From Gallionella sp. (lineage in GTDB: Bacteria > Pseudomonadota > Gammaproteobacteria > Burkholderiales > Gallionellaceae): a DNA stretch of 47,243 nt. Each line of letters starts with the position of its first letter. Positions within the stretch are counted from its first letter, which is position 1. Below are positions 33,890 through 42,999 of this stretch, piece by piece. The position numbers were made by a program, and so were the translations under genes. Location of the stretch: the NCBI GenBank assembly GCA_030700315.1, contig JAUYJO010000020.1, positions 1 to 47,243 of the forward strand, given 5' to 3'. The notes under the pieces were generated by a model. It had not been told where the DNA came from and searched no databases. It was given only the letters and a program-made list of their open reading frames with translations.

Positions 33890-34666
33890 ATGGACGCTAT
33901 CCACCTGCTCGGCATCGCCGGTGTCGAGCCGCACGAACAGCACACCGCGCGATTATGGGCGAAGCGGCTCGAGTGGCCGATGGTGTTGATCGTGTTGTGG
34001 ATTCCCTTTCAATGGTATCTGGAAGAGGTGCAGGTGCTTGCGCCGCAGCTGGCACGCATTGCCGACTGGCTGGTGTGGCTGGCGTTCCTTTTTGAAACGG
34101 TTGTGTTGTGCGCGCTGGTCAAAAATCGCCGCATCTATCTGTTCGGCAACTGGATGAATCTGGTCATCATCACGGCCGGCATGCCGTTCTTCTGGCAATT
34201 TGCACCGCTGATTGGATTGTTGCGCAGTTTCCGTCTGGCGATGGCGGTGATGTTGCTGGTGCGCCTGTCCAAACCCGCACGCAAGCTGCTTTCCCGCCAT
34301 CAGCTGGGCAACACGCTGGCGGTGGCTTTTGTCACGATGGTGCTGTCCGGCGTGATCGTGTCGCGCATCGATCCCTCCATCGGCACTGTCTGGGATGGCA
34401 TGTGGTGGGCATGGGTGACGATGGCTACGGTGGGTTATGGCGACGTGGTGCCGCACAGCGGGGCGGGGCGCTTGTTTGGCTCGCTGCTGATCCTGTTTGG
34501 CGTGGTGCTGCTTTCGCTGTTGACCGCCAACCTGGCCGCCTTTTTCATCGGCAGCGATGTCGAGAAAGTGGAGCGTGAGGAAAAGGAAGCCGACCGGCTG
34601 CTCCAGGATATATCCGCGCGCCTGGATCGCATCGAACGAATGCTGGAGGAACGGCCCAAGGCGTAG
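33890..34666 (+). CDS. Potassium channel family protein
   Basis: A 258-residue ion channel with an N-terminal voltage-sensor-like bundle (four helices between about 30 and 130, including RSFRLAMAVMLLVRLSKPARKLL with spaced basic residues), then a pore helix and the selectivity filter TVGYGD, followed by the inner helix LLILFGVVLLSLLTANLAAFFI and a C-terminal coiled coil (KVEREEKEADRLLQDISARL). This is the six-helix Kv-like layout without a RCK domain. The ATG has no recognisable ribosome site because a repeat abuts it; a downstream start is possible. Confidence 0.88.
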   Translation: MDAIHLLGIAGVEPHEQHTARLWAKRLEWPMVLIVLWIPFQWYLEEVQVLAPQLARIADWLVWLAFLFETVVLCALVKNRRIYLFGNWMNLVIITAGMPFFWQFAPLIGLLRSFRLAMAVMLLVRLSKPARKLLSRHQLGNTLAVAFVTMVLSGVIVSRIDPSIGTVWDGMWWAWVTMATVGYGDVVPHSGAGRLFGSLLILFGVVLLSLLTANLAAFFIGSDVEKVEREEKEADRLLQDISARLDRIERMLEERPKA

Positions 34667-34736
34667 CGAATGGAGCCGTGACTAGTGTTGCAAATCGTAA
34701 ATTACAAAACATAATTCTGAGCCTACCCGCATTCTC

Positions 34737-34836
34737 GTAGGGCGGATGAGCCGCAGGCGTTATCCGCCGAATGGGATTGTCATGCGGCGGAAGGCGCTGC
34801 GCCCTTCAAATCTCAGGACATACTTTTCCGCCCTAC
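34737..34836. repeat. RE repeat, copy 1
   Basis: Begins GTAGGGCGGATGAGCC, contains GGCGTTATCCGCCG and GGCGGAAGGCGCT, and ends TTTTCCGCCCTAC, so the ends are inverted. A homologous 106-bp copy lies at 38961-39066. It fills the convergent gap between the channel gene and mltF. Repeats of this kind are widespread in proteobacteria. Confidence 0.85.
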
Positions 34837-34874
34837 AGGTTTTGAACATGTTTCGTTAATTCTGTGACGCGATA

Positions 34875-36263
34875 CTAGCGCAGCACATGCTGCATCGGCC
34901 CGAACAAATGATATGAAGTCTCTTCTTCGGCAGCTTCAGCCGGTGGGTCCGGCTCCAGCCGCTTGAGCATGTCATGGTAGCTGCGGATACTTTCCACCAG
35001 AATCACCGCCTCGCCGCCGCGCGCATAACCGTGCTTCAGGGTATTGTAATAACCCGGCCGGTTCAGTAGCGGCATCCATCTTTTAACATCCCCCCAGCTA
35101 TCTGGATCCAGCTTGGCGCGTTCGGTCAGGATGCGCGCATCCTCCAGATGCCCATAGCCCTGGTTGTAGGCGGCCAGCGCCATCCAGGTGCGGTCCGGCT
35201 CCGGGACGCGGGCGGGCACCGTCTCCCTGAGCAAGGCCAGATACTGCGCACCGGCGAGGATGCTTTCGCGCGCGTCGAGCCGGTTTTTGACCTTCATCCG
35301 GTCGGCGGTGTCTTCGGTCAGCATCATCATGCCGCGCACGTTGGTGAAGGAGGTGGCGAGCGGATCCCATTGCGATTCCTGATAAGCCAGCGCCGCCAGC
35401 AAGCGCCAGTCGAAACCGGTCAGGGTGGCGGCCTGTTCAAAAAAATCGCGGAAATCCGGCAGCACCTTGCCGGTCTTGGTGATAAAAGAGGCGGCATGTT
35501 GCGGGTGTAACCTGCCGCTATGCCCATAGTAGCGTTCCAGCAGGCGGCTTAGCGTGCCGTCTCCTTGAATACGGTCGAAAAATACCTGTGCCTTTTGCAA
35601 CAACTCCTGATCTGCGTCGCGCGGGAAAGCCCAGGCCAGATTGGAAGGAGAGCCAATATCAAATGCCGCCGCCAGGTTCGAATAATAGTTGCGTGCGTCG
35701 GCAAATTGCAGTTCGTTGGCCACCGCGCAATCTGCCGTGCCCTCGGACACCTCCTGCAGCAGGTCTTTTATGCTGAGTTTGCGGCGTGGCAGCCATTGCA
35801 GCCACGGCGATTTATCCCGCGCTTCGCGCAACGCTGTTTCCTGCGCCGAACCTGCTACCACCACCAGCTTTCTCTCCGCCAGATCGGCAAGCGTTTTGGG
35901 GAAGAATCCATCGCGGTTGCAAATGATTTGCTCGCGCACCGACTGATAGCTCGGCCCGAAGCGTAGCGCGGCATGATTCTCTTTGCGGCGCAGCGTGGCG
36001 GCGGCCAAATGCGCCCGGCGTTTGCGCAGCGCCTGGCCGATGTCTTCCGCAGAGCTGGGAATCAGCTCGACGGCGGTACGCAGATGCTCGCCGAAAAGCA
36101 GCGCCAACTCGCGCTCGAACTCTGTTTCGGCGCCCTGCGCAATATCGGGCACGATCACCAGCAGCCTGCCGTCCCGCCAAGGGGGGAGCTGCTGGCCGCA
36201 GGCAACCAGCAGCAGGGCGATGCCGATCAATGCCGTTTGCAAATGTCGTTTAGGGTTCCGCAT
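34875..36263 (-). CDS. mltF: Membrane-bound lytic murein transglycosylase MltF
   Basis: A 462-residue outer-membrane lipoprotein that cleaves peptidoglycan between MurNAc and GlcNAc. ATG 36263 gives the signal LQTALIGIALLLVACGQQ with lipobox Cys22. An ABC-type solute-binding-like module (LLVIVPDIAQGAETEFEREL onward to about 270) is followed by the SLT domain, with catalytic Glu in ALAYQESQWDP, then RGMMMLTEDTADRM and MALAAYNQGYGHLEDARIL. An ORF extension upstream to 36314 would place 17 residues before the signal and is unlikely. Confidence 0.94.
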   Translation of the reverse strand: MRNPKRHLQTALIGIALLLVACGQQLPPWRDGRLLVIVPDIAQGAETEFERELALLFGEHLRTAVELIPSSAEDIGQALRKRRAHLAAATLRRKENHAALRFGPSYQSVREQIICNRDGFFPKTLADLAERKLVVVAGSAQETALREARDKSPWLQWLPRRKLSIKDLLQEVSEGTADCAVANELQFADARNYYSNLAAAFDIGSPSNLAWAFPRDADQELLQKAQVFFDRIQGDGTLSRLLERYYGHSGRLHPQHAASFITKTGKVLPDFRDFFEQAATLTGFDWRLLAALAYQESQWDPLATSFTNVRGMMMLTEDTADRMKVKNRLDARESILAGAQYLALLRETVPARVPEPDRTWMALAAYNQGYGHLEDARILTERAKLDPDSWGDVKRWMPLLNRPGYYNTLKHGYARGGEAVILVESIRSYHDMLKRLEPDPPAEAAEEETSYHLFGPMQHVLR

Positions 36264-36330
36264 ACGAACATTCTGCACGAAATTCAAGGTTGCTGGTAAA
36301 ATGCGCGCCACCATTAAGTTGTCGCATTCG

Positions 36331-36421
<91 letters not shown>

Positions 36422-36469
36422 GGTAACAGCAGCAAACCAGTCTCTGGCTGGACGATAAACCCCGCCAAG

Positions 36470-36493
36470 CCCCGCGCTTGTGCGGGGTTTTTT
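36470..36493 (+). terminator. Rho-independent terminator after tRNA-Ser
   Basis: CCCCGC, loop GCTTGT, GCGGGG, then TTTTTTG. An overlapping outer AACCCCGC (36458) could form a competing stem. It lies 49 bp after the tRNA. Confidence 0.88.
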
Positions 36494-36577
36494 GTTTCAG
36501 CCCAGTTTATTCTGAGCCAAGTAAACCCCGCATACGCGAGGCAAGGCGTGAGCAGGAAACAATTGCACCCAAGACCC

Positions 36578-36695
36578 AAACCCCCTCCAGCTCCCCCGTA
36601 TCAGGGGGAGAGCCTGTGCAGCTCCTACCCTGAAGTGGGGTAAACAGGCAATCCGCGCAGCGGATGCTCGCACAAGGGGCGGCTGGGAGGGGTTT
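36578..36695. repeat. RA palindrome after the tRNA
   Basis: AAACCCCCTCCAGCTCCCCC, then GTATCAGGGGGAGAGC, an internal part with CTACCCTGAAGTGGGGTA and CCGCGCAGCGG, and the right end GGCTGGGAGGGGTTT. It is longer and more degenerate than the other copies. 36494-36577 holds nothing recognisable. Confidence 0.7.
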
Positions 36696-36724
36696 GCTCT
36701 TGGTGGTTGCCCTCATCTTGGTCT

Positions 36725-37285
36725 TCGATGGTGGACTCATTGGCGGCAGATGCGTTTGGTGGCGGCCTATTTCCACGACTGATCGTGCTGGCCGCTGGCA
36801 ATACCAGAGAACATCACGCATGGATCACCTATCCTGCCAGCCTTTCAACCAATCTGATTCACGATCCCGGCCAAGCTTGGAACGCGCTTACGGTGGGCGC
36901 TTTCACGGAGAAAGTTGAAACGGAAGAAGCCAGCATTGAACCGGTTGCACCTTTCGGTGGCCTCAGTCCATTCACCACTACTTCGGCAGCTTGGGACAGG
37001 GCATGGCCGCTGAAACCCGATGTTGTTTTTGAAGGCGGCAATGTCGGGAAAGATGCGCTCGGTGCAGCAGGGATGCCAAGCCTCAACCTGCTGACCACTC
37101 ATCCCGAGCACACCAGAAAACTTTTCACCACCACCAACGCCACCAACGCCACTAGCGCTGCATCCGCCTTGTGTGCCCGCATGGCCGCGCAACTGATGTC
37201 AGCCTATCCACAACTGCGGCCTGAAACCATCCGCGCGCTCATCGTTCATTCCGCCGATTGGACAGGTGCCATGCGAGAAATGTAT
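36725..37285 (+). pseudogene. Subtilase (S8 peptidase) fragment, truncated at both ends
   Basis: The translation contains LIVLAAGNTREHHAWITYP, LIHDPGQAWNALTVGAFT, GGLSPFTTTSAAWDRAWPLK, PDVVFEGGNVGKDA and SAASALCARMAAQLMSAYP, then RPETIRALIVHSADWTGAMREM. This is the C-terminal half of a subtilisin-like peptidase of the kind I recall encoded beside an AAA ATPase; here the active Ser position appears as TSAASA with Ser retained, but the Asp/His half is missing. The left end abuts an RA repeat and the right end runs into the 3' end of rhlE on the opposite strand. No partner gene is present. Confidence 0.75.
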
Positions 37286-38782
37286 TTACTTGCCGCGCCG
37301 CCCGGATCTGGGCGAGAACAAAGCCGGTTGCGGCATGGATTGGTGGCGCGCGGCTTCGGACAGAGGCGGTTGATCGGTCGGTTTTTGTGCCGGGCGCGGC
37401 TTGGCTGGTAGCGGGCTATTGCGTTGTTGCGGGTTGCGGGGTTGCGTATTACCCGGTTGCGGGTTGCCTGGTCTCCGGCTCTGGCCGTCGCGCGGGGGTT
37501 GAGTGCGGCTTCCTCCCGCCGGGGGGCGCGGTGCGCTGGCGGTGGTATGGCTATGGCGTCGTTGCCCGTGCGGCTGGCGTGGCGGGCGCGGGGCTTCGGC
37601 GGGAAGATTGGTCGGCGGCACGAAACTATCTACCGTTACTTTTGGGATATCGCGCTTGATCAGCCGCTCGATGTTCTTGAGAAACGGCAGCTCTTCGCTG
37701 TCCACCAGCGAGATCGCCGCGCCGCTGCTGCCCGCGCGCCCGGTGCGGCCGATGCGGTGCACGTAATCTTCCGGTATGTTCGGCAACTCGAAATTCACCA
37801 CATGCGGCAGCATGTCGATATCCAGCCCGCGCGCGGCGATGTCGGTGGCGACCAGCACCGGCATGGTGCCGTCCTTGAACTGCGCCAATGCCTTGGTGCG
37901 CGCCGGCTGGCTCTTGTTGCCGTGAATCGCGGCGGCGGGAATGCCATCCGCATTCAGTTTTTCCGCGAGCCGGTTTGCGCCGTGTTTGGTGCGGGTGAAC
38001 ACCAGCACCTGTGTCCAGTTGTTGTGCTTGATCAGGTGCGCGAGCAAATAGCTCTTCAGCTTCTGCGGCACCAGATGGGCGCTTTGCTCGATCAGTTCCA
38101 CCGTGGAGTTGCGGCGCGCCACCTCGACATAACCGGGGTTGTGCAGCAGGCCATCGGCCAGGGTCTTGATCTCATCGGAGAAGGTTGCAGAGAACAGCAG
38201 GTTCTGGCGTTGCTTGGGCAGCAAAGCGAGGATTTTTTTGATGTCGCGGATGAAACCCATATCCAGCATGCGGTCGGCTTCGTCCAGCACCAGGATTTCG
38301 ACGCCGGACAGGTCCAGCGTCTTCTGCCCGACATGGTCGAGCAGCCGTCCCGGCGTGGCGACGAGGATGTCCATCTGTCCGCGCAATGCCTTGATCTGCG
38401 GATTGATGTTTACGCCGCCGAACATCACCATCGACTTCAGCGCCAAGTATTTGCCGTAGGTCTGCACCGATTCCTCGACCTGTGCCGCGAGTTCGCGGGT
38501 CGGGACGAGGATCAAACAACGCGGGCGACCGGGGCGCTGATTGGCGACTGGTTTCGCGGTGAGCAGATGCAGGATCGGTAGCGTGAAACCGGCGGTTTTG
38601 CCGGTGCCGGTCTGCGCTCCGGCCAGCAAGTCGCCGCCGGCCAGCACCAGCGGGATCGCCTGTGCCTGTACCGGGGTGGGTTGCGTATAGCCGGCATCGG
38701 CAATCGCGCGCATCAGGGGTTGCGCCAGATTCAGATCGGCGAAAGTAATTTCATTGGACAACGGGATAGCGGTATTTGACAA
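37286..38782 (-). CDS. rhlE: DEAD-box RNA helicase RhlE
   Basis: A 498-residue ATP-dependent RNA helicase. It has the Q motif [14 protein letters not shown] ... TQPTPVQ, motif I AQTGTGKT (56-63), Ia [15 protein letters not shown] in [18 protein letters not shown] in [20 protein letters not shown] and [13 protein letters not shown] disordered Pro/Arg/Gln tail follows (from about 385; [16 protein letters not shown]). The start is TTG at 38782, 7 nt after GGAG. An upstream extension to 39208 is non-homologous repeat sequence. Likely roles are ribosome assembly and RNA decay, especially in the cold. Confidence 0.93.
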   Translation of the reverse strand: MSNTAIPLSNEITFADLNLAQPLMRAIADAGYTQPTPVQAQAIPLVLAGGDLLAGAQTGTGKTAGFTLPILHLLTAKPVANQRPGRPRCLILVPTRELAAQVEESVQTYGKYLALKSMVMFGGVNINPQIKALRGQMDILVATPGRLLDHVGQKTLDLSGVEILVLDEADRMLDMGFIRDIKKILALLPKQRQNLLFSATFSDEIKTLADGLLHNPGYVEVARRNSTVELIEQSAHLVPQKLKSYLLAHLIKHNNWTQVLVFTRTKHGANRLAEKLNADGIPAAAIHGNKSQPARTKALAQFKDGTMPVLVATDIAARGLDIDMLPHVVNFELPNIPEDYVHRIGRTGRAGSSGAAISLVDSEELPFLKNIERLIKRDIPKVTVDSFVPPTNLPAEAPRPPRQPHGQRRHSHTTASAPRPPAGGSRTQPPRDGQSRRPGNPQPGNTQPRNPQQRNSPLPAKPRPAQKPTDQPPLSEAARHQSMPQPALFSPRSGRRGK

Positions 38783-38914
38783 AGTAGGGCTCCTGCGACG
38801 GCCTGCCGCCCAATGTGAGCGACACCAATCGAGGCAGACGAATAAGGGATCAGAGATGATCGGGGGTGAATTAAGAGACCGCTGTGCTGATTGGTTTGGC
38901 GCAGGGCGGGGCGC

Positions 38915-38920
38915 ATTATA
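38915..38920 (-). promoter_or_regulatory. Candidate -10 box for rhlE
   Basis: A perfect TATAAT on the minus strand, about 133 bp before the TTG start; the -35 region (TTCCTC at 17-bp spacing) is weak. It would give a long leader, as is common for cold-shock helicase genes. Confidence 0.4.
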
Positions 38921-38960
38921 TACCCGAGTCAGCCGGTGAGGAATATTCTTTCGCAGCTCG

Positions 38961-39066
38961 CGTAGGGCGGATGAGCCGAAGGCGTTATCCGCCGGATGCC
39001 TTGCCATATCGCGAAAGGCGCCATGTTTTCTCCATACGGCGGAAGGCGCTACGCTTTTCCGCCCTA
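38961..39066. repeat. RE repeat, copy 2
   Basis: Begins GTAGGGCGGATGAGCC, ends TTTTCCGCCCTAC, like the copy at 34737-34836, with a slightly longer middle. The gap 38783-39466 has no gene; it holds this element, a hairpin at 39125, RB copy e and an RA palindrome. Confidence 0.85.
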
Positions 39067-39124
39067 CTTCTCTGTCCAACATTTCTGGCCAACATTTTTG
39101 ATTGCACCCAAAACGGTCTTTCTT

Positions 39125-39153
39125 CTCGTTCCCACGCGGAGCATGGGAACGAG
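39125..39153. repeat. CTCGTTCCCACG hairpin
   Basis: CTCGTTCCCACGC, loop, CATGGGAACGAG. A common intergenic palindrome in proteobacteria; single copy in this window. Confidence 0.7.
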
Positions 39154-39188
39154 GATGCATTTTAATTCTATTGGTAGCGCTCAAATCC

Positions 39189-39249
39189 CTGATGGAACAA
39201 CTAGCCATTCGACTAGGCTATCCAAAAACGATAGCCAAGTCGCTGGTTA
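39189..39249 (+). repeat. RB element, copy e
   Basis: 61 bp, plus orientation. Stem 3 is GGCTATC/GATAGCC, another compensatory variant; stem 2 is CGACT/AGTCG. It is joined directly to the RA palindrome on its right. Confidence 0.85.
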
Positions 39250-39318
39250 TCCCAGCCCCCCCTTGTCAGGGGGAGAGCAATGATCCTCCCCTTACAAGGG
39301 GAGGCTGGGAGGGGTTTG
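39250..39318. repeat. RA palindrome upstream of msrA
   Basis: CCCAGCCCCCCCTTGTCAGG, GGGAGAGCAATGATCC, then CCCCTTACAAGGGGAGGCTG and GGAGGGGTTTG. It lies 3' of msrA, which is on the minus strand; 39319-39466 holds nothing recognisable. Confidence 0.75.
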
Positions 39319-39466
39319 AGATTGCCAACACTTTCGAATGCACCCGGCTGCCATTGAGAAAATTGCCTGCCGCTCTCAGGTTGGTAGCCGCCAGTCGTGC
39401 TTGAGCTTTATGGAATCTGGTATTGCCGAGCTCTGTGTTTTTCACACGAATTCGGGATGCCAGAAA

Positions 39467-40063
39467 CTACTCACCCAATTTCATGCGTCGCACGTAATGG
39501 CAGGTATAGCCTTGCGGGTGCTTGACCAGATACTGCTGGTGGTATTCCTCGGCGCGGTAAAATTCCTTGAACGGCACGACTTCGGTGACGACCTTGGCCT
39601 GCCAGTCGCCGGAGGCATCCACAGTTTTGATGGCTTCCTCGGCAGTGCGTTTTTGTTCTTCGCCGGCATAGAAAATCGCCGAACGGTATTGCGTGCCGAC
39701 ATCGTTGCCTTGCTGGTTGCGCGTGGTCGGGTTGTGCATGCGGAAAAACTCGAACAGCAAATGGCGGTAGGTGAGCAGCTCAGGGTCGAACACGATCTTC
39801 AGCGACTCGGCATGACCGGTGACGCCGGTTCTTACTTGCTCGTAGGTCGCATCCGGCGTCTTGCCGCCGGTGTAGCCGGCTTCGGTGGCCAGCACGCCGG
39901 GGATATGGCTCACCAGTTCTTCCATGCCCCAGAAGCAGCCGCCCGCCAGATAGGCGGTTTGCCGGGTTTCGGTCGTAGTCATCGCGGTTCCTTTCGTTTG
40001 GGCATGGCTCACCGCGGATAGCAGGGCGGCGAGGATCAGGGAAAATCGGATCAGCGGTTTCAT
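39467..40063 (-). CDS. msrA: Exported peptide methionine sulfoxide reductase MsrA
   Basis: A 198-residue MsrA that repairs methionine S-sulfoxide. The catalytic motif is GGCFWGME with Cys43; EAGYTGG, GHAESLKIVFDP and YRSAIFYAGEEQ are conserved. ATG 40063 follows AAAGG by 7 nt and gives a signal peptide (LIRFSLILAALLSAVSHA), so the enzyme is periplasmic. A second in-frame ATG at residue 28 could give a cytoplasmic form. Its place beside the copper locus fits a role in repairing oxidised envelope proteins. Confidence 0.93.
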   Translation of the reverse strand: MKPLIRFSLILAALLSAVSHAQTKGTAMTTTETRQTAYLAGGCFWGMEELVSHIPGVLATEAGYTGGKTPDATYEQVRTGVTGHAESLKIVFDPELLTYRHLLFEFFRMHNPTTRNQQGNDVGTQYRSAIFYAGEEQKRTAEEAIKTVDASGDWQAKVVTEVVPFKEFYRAEEYHQQYLVKHPQGYTCHYVRRMKLGE

Positions 40064-40215
40064 GATTTACCTTTCTCTCGGATACGCTCAACGTGAGACC
40101 TATGCAAAGCATTTCAGTTCGCTCGCCGATGTGCAATGAACTTTGTCTGCCGGATCGGGTCGGATTTCGTATATTTACATTTGACAGAACCGCCGCACTT
40201 TGCGAAGCTATGCTT

Positions 40216-40623
40216 ATGTCGCACACCGCTGAAAAATTTATCGCTGTGATTTTAGCCATCTGGTTGCCGCTTTTCAGTGGCAATGCGCTGGCTGCTTCGG
40301 TCGCCATGCAGGCTATGGTCGGAGCACATCATTCCGCCGTTACCGAACCGGGCGAGTCCATGTCGCACTGTGCGGCCATGCAACATGCGCCCCAGACACA
40401 TCCCGATGCAAACCTTGACCAATCCGCCGGCCACCAGGGACAGCAGAATGCTGCTGGGGATAGTTGCGGCACCTGCCATCTTGCCTGCTGCGCCTATCTG
40501 GCCGCCGCGCCTGTCGAAGTGACGAAGGCGCAATCGGCAGCCCGGCTGTTCGCATCGCTTTCCACGCAGTTTCAATCAACCACCCCGGCTCCGCTCGACC
40601 CTCCGCCTCTCGCCCGCGCCTGA
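40216..40623 (+). CDS. Small periplasmic Cys/His-rich protein (DUF2946-like)
   Basis: A 135-residue protein with a signal peptide (FIAVILAIWLPLFSGNALA) and a His/Met-rich middle (SMSHCAAMQHAPQTHPD). The motif CGTCHLACC lies near residue 95, as in DUF2946 proteins that accompany copper genes. ATG 40210 is an in-frame alternative; neither has a strong ribosome site. TTGACA occurs at 40181 without a matching -10. First gene of the copper locus; its role is inferred from composition and neighbours. Confidence 0.65.
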   Translation: MSHTAEKFIAVILAIWLPLFSGNALAASVAMQAMVGAHHSAVTEPGESMSHCAAMQHAPQTHPDANLDQSAGHQGQQNAAGDSCGTCHLACCAYLAAAPVEVTKAQSAARLFASLSTQFQSTTPAPLDPPPLARA

Positions 40624-40746
40624 CGCGGGAAGAGTGTCTTTTGTTTTTGCCCCAAGCGCGCTGAACCTTTCGGCATAAAGCCTCGACCCGAGCTATCAGG
40701 CGGTCGGGCTGCGCCTGTTTATTCACTATTTTTTGAGGATTTCAAA

Positions 40747-41265
40747 ATGGCGACATTTGCCGAGATTTATTCGAGGAAACACTTTTCATTGCATAGCGTA
40801 ATGCTGTGCGCCGCATTGAGCATTGCCCCGCCCGGCATCGCCCAACCGCTGCAAGGGAGTTCGGGGCAGGGCGCTCCAGCGCATTCGGGGCAACCCTTGC
40901 CGGTCGTGGAGGTATACAAAAGCGCGCAGTGCGGCTGCTGCAAATTCTGGGCGGAGCACCTCGAGAAAAACGGCTTCAAGGTGAATTTGCACGATGTGGG
41001 CGATGTGCCTGCGGCGCGCAAAAAACTGGGCATGCCCGATCGATACGGTTCATGCCACACCGCCAGGGTCGGGCAATATCTGGTCGAAGGGCATGTGCCG
41101 GCGGCGGACATTAAACGCTTGCTCAAGGAACGTCCCAAGGCCATCGGCCTGGCCGTGCCCGCGATGCCGCCCGGCTCGCCCGGCATGGAGAGCGACGACC
41201 CGGTTCCATACGAGACCTTGCTGATTGGCAAGGATGGCAAGGACAAGGTGTTTGCGCGGCATTGA
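40747..41265 (+). CDS. DUF411 metal-binding protein
   Basis: A 172-residue exported protein with N-terminal signal-like segment (SVMLCAALSIAPPGIAQ). The DUF411 domain (about 50-172) shows VEVYKSAQCGCCKFWAEHL with CGCC, then YGSCHTARVGQYLVEGHVPA and IGLAVPAMPPGSPGME. DUF411 proteins have a thioredoxin-like fold and are usually found in copper resistance operons. AGGA precedes its ATG by about 9 nt. 123 bp separate it from the gene upstream. Confidence 0.88.
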   Translation: MATFAEIYSRKHFSLHSVMLCAALSIAPPGIAQPLQGSSGQGAPAHSGQPLPVVEVYKSAQCGCCKFWAEHLEKNGFKVNLHDVGDVPAARKKLGMPDRYGSCHTARVGQYLVEGHVPAADIKRLLKERPKAIGLAVPAMPPGSPGMESDDPVPYETLLIGKDGKDKVFARH

Positions 41266-41310
41266 ACCGGCGCAACGGCAAAGTGCGCACACATTTATAT
41301 GGAGAAAATC

Positions 41311-41670
41311 ATGAAATACACATTATTGAGCAGTTTATTTTTAGCCTTGCTGACCAGTACCGGCGCGTTTGCGGCGGAGCAACATAACCATGGTCAAGGC
41401 ATGAAACACGAAGCCATGCAGCAAATGGCTTCGGCCGCCAAGAAGGCGATGCCGTTGAATGATGGCGTGGTTAAAAAGGTCGATGCGCAAAACGGGAAAA
41501 TCACTTTGCAACATGGCGACATTGCCAATGTGATGCCCGCCATGACCATGAGCTATCGCGTCAAAAAAACGCAACAACTGGAACCCATCCATGCGGGCGA
41601 CAAAGTGCGTTTTACGATGGATAAGCTGGGTGATGATTACATTGTCACGCATATCGAAGTGGCCAGGTAA
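41311..41670 (+). CDS. cusF: Periplasmic copper-binding protein CusF
   Basis: A 119-residue protein with signal MKYTLLSSLFLALLTSTGAFA. The CusF barrel follows: VVKKVDAQNGKITLQHGDI, NVMPAMTMSYRV and GDKVRFTMDKLGDDYIVTHIEV. Two Met (PAMTM) match the Cu(I)/Ag(I) ligands. The Trp that caps copper in E. coli CusF appears replaced by Met (VMPAMTM against VNWPEMTM). GGAG lies 6 nt before ATG 41311; the upstream ATG 41299 is less likely. Confidence 0.88.
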   Translation: MKYTLLSSLFLALLTSTGAFAAEQHNHGQGMKHEAMQQMASAAKKAMPLNDGVVKKVDAQNGKITLQHGDIANVMPAMTMSYRVKKTQQLEPIHAGDKVRFTMDKLGDDYIVTHIEVAR

Positions 41671-41736
41671 TTCGGAAATGGGACAACGGATGCGGTGAGT
41701 TTTGCTCGTCGCATCCAAATCCGACAAGGAATGAAT

Positions 41737-42999
41737 ATGAAGAACGTCATTGTATTGTTGCTTGGCTGCTTCTCAGGATGGGCAACACAGGCTGTCGAGC
41801 TGCCTTTGGGAGCGGATGTACAGGGCTTGCTCAGTTATGCGCGCGAGCACAATCCCGAATTTGCGGCGATGCGTTATGAGGCGGAGGCCGCGCAGCAACG
41901 CGTGCAGCCCGCCGCAGCCTTGTCCGACCCGGTATTGCGCGCCGAGTTGATGGACATCACCAATCAGGGCACGAATAAGGGCGCGAGCTTGTGGCCGTCG
42001 CAGGTCGGCAATACGCGCTACACGCTGATACAAAGCGTGCCATGGTTCGGCAAGCGCGACTTGAGGCAGGGGGCAGCCGAGGCCGGCGCGAACCAGGCTC
42101 AAGGGCGCGCCGCCGGAACCTGGTCGGAATTGGCGATGCAAATCAAGTCTGCCTATGCGCAATATTACTATGTTGCGGGCAGCCAGAAGATCACCGGCGA
42201 CCTGTTCGATCTGGTGACGCAGATGGAAAAGGTTGCGCAGGTTCGTTATGCCAACGGGTTTGCCGCGCAGCAGGATGCCGTGCGCGCGCAAGTCGAACAA
42301 ACAGTCATAAAAACCGAACTGGTCGCGCTGGACAACACCCAGCGGCAAATTGTGGCGCGGCTGAATGCCTTGTTGTCGCGCCCGGCAACCATGCCGCTTG
42401 CCGCCCCGCAACGCCTGCGCGGCATTCCCGCGATGGCTGGCCTGGAGCACCGGGCGGCACTGGAAGATCGTATTCGCGAACATAACCCGGATTTATTTGT
42501 GGATGAGGCGGGTATCCGTGCGAGTGAGAAAAGTCGTGATCTTGTTTACAGGAACCGTTATCCGGATGTTGCGCTGGGTATTTCGCCGACCCAGATCGGC
42601 AATGGAGTGCGTGAGTGGGGCGTGATGGTCGAGTTCAATATTCCGTTGCAGCAGGAGGCGCGCCGCTCGCAGGAGCGTGAATCCGAGGCGATGCTGGCGG
42701 CGGCCAAGGCACGCAAGGAGGCAACCGCCAACCGCATTTTGTTTGCGCTAACCGAAAACCTGTCCGGCCTCGATGCGGCGCGGCGCATCGAGTCGCTGGG
42801 CTCCGATAGCCTGTTGCCGCAGGCGAAAGTCACTTTCGAATCCTCGCTGTCCGGATACCAGAACGGCAAGGTGGATTTTGCGGCATTGCTGGATGCGGCG
42901 CGGCAAACCCTGAATGCCAGGCTGGAAGTGCTGAAAGCACAGGTGGATGCGCAGATGCGTTTGGCCGAAATCGAACGACTATTGGGAGAAGAGCTATGA
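41737..42999 (+). CDS. cusC: Outer-membrane efflux protein (CusC/TolC family)
   Basis: A 420-residue outer-membrane factor of the Cus tripartite pump. It has a signal peptide (NVIVLLLGCFSGWATQA) and two outer-membrane efflux repeats, with long helices such as LLSYAREHNPEFAAMRYEAE, AAQQDAVRAQVEQTVIKTEL and NARLEVLKAQVDAQMRLAEI. AAGGA lies 6 nt before ATG 41737. Unlike E. coli CusC there is no clear lipobox. It overlaps cusB by 4 nt. Confidence 0.85.
   Translation: MKNVIVLLLGCFSGWATQAVELPLGADVQGLLSYAREHNPEFAAMRYEAEAAQQRVQPAAALSDPVLRAELMDITNQGTNKGASLWPSQVGNTRYTLIQSVPWFGKRDLRQGAAEAGANQAQGRAAGTWSELAMQIKSAYAQYYYVAGSQKITGDLFDLVTQMEKVAQVRYANGFAAQQDAVRAQVEQTVIKTELVALDNTQRQIVARLNALLSRPATMPLAAPQRLRGIPAMAGLEHRAALEDRIREHNPDLFVDEAGIRASEKSRDLVYRNRYPDVALGISPTQIGNGVREWGVMVEFNIPLQQEARRSQERESEAMLAAAKARKEATANRILFALTENLSGLDAARRIESLGSDSLLPQAKVTFESSLSGYQNGKVDFAALLDAARQTLNARLEVLKAQVDAQMRLAEIERLLGEEL

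Noticed and set aside
38783..39208. N-terminal extension of RhlE upstream to 39208
   Set aside because: The extra 142 codons come from intergenic repeats; the TTG at 38782 has a ribosome site and gives a normal RhlE N terminus.
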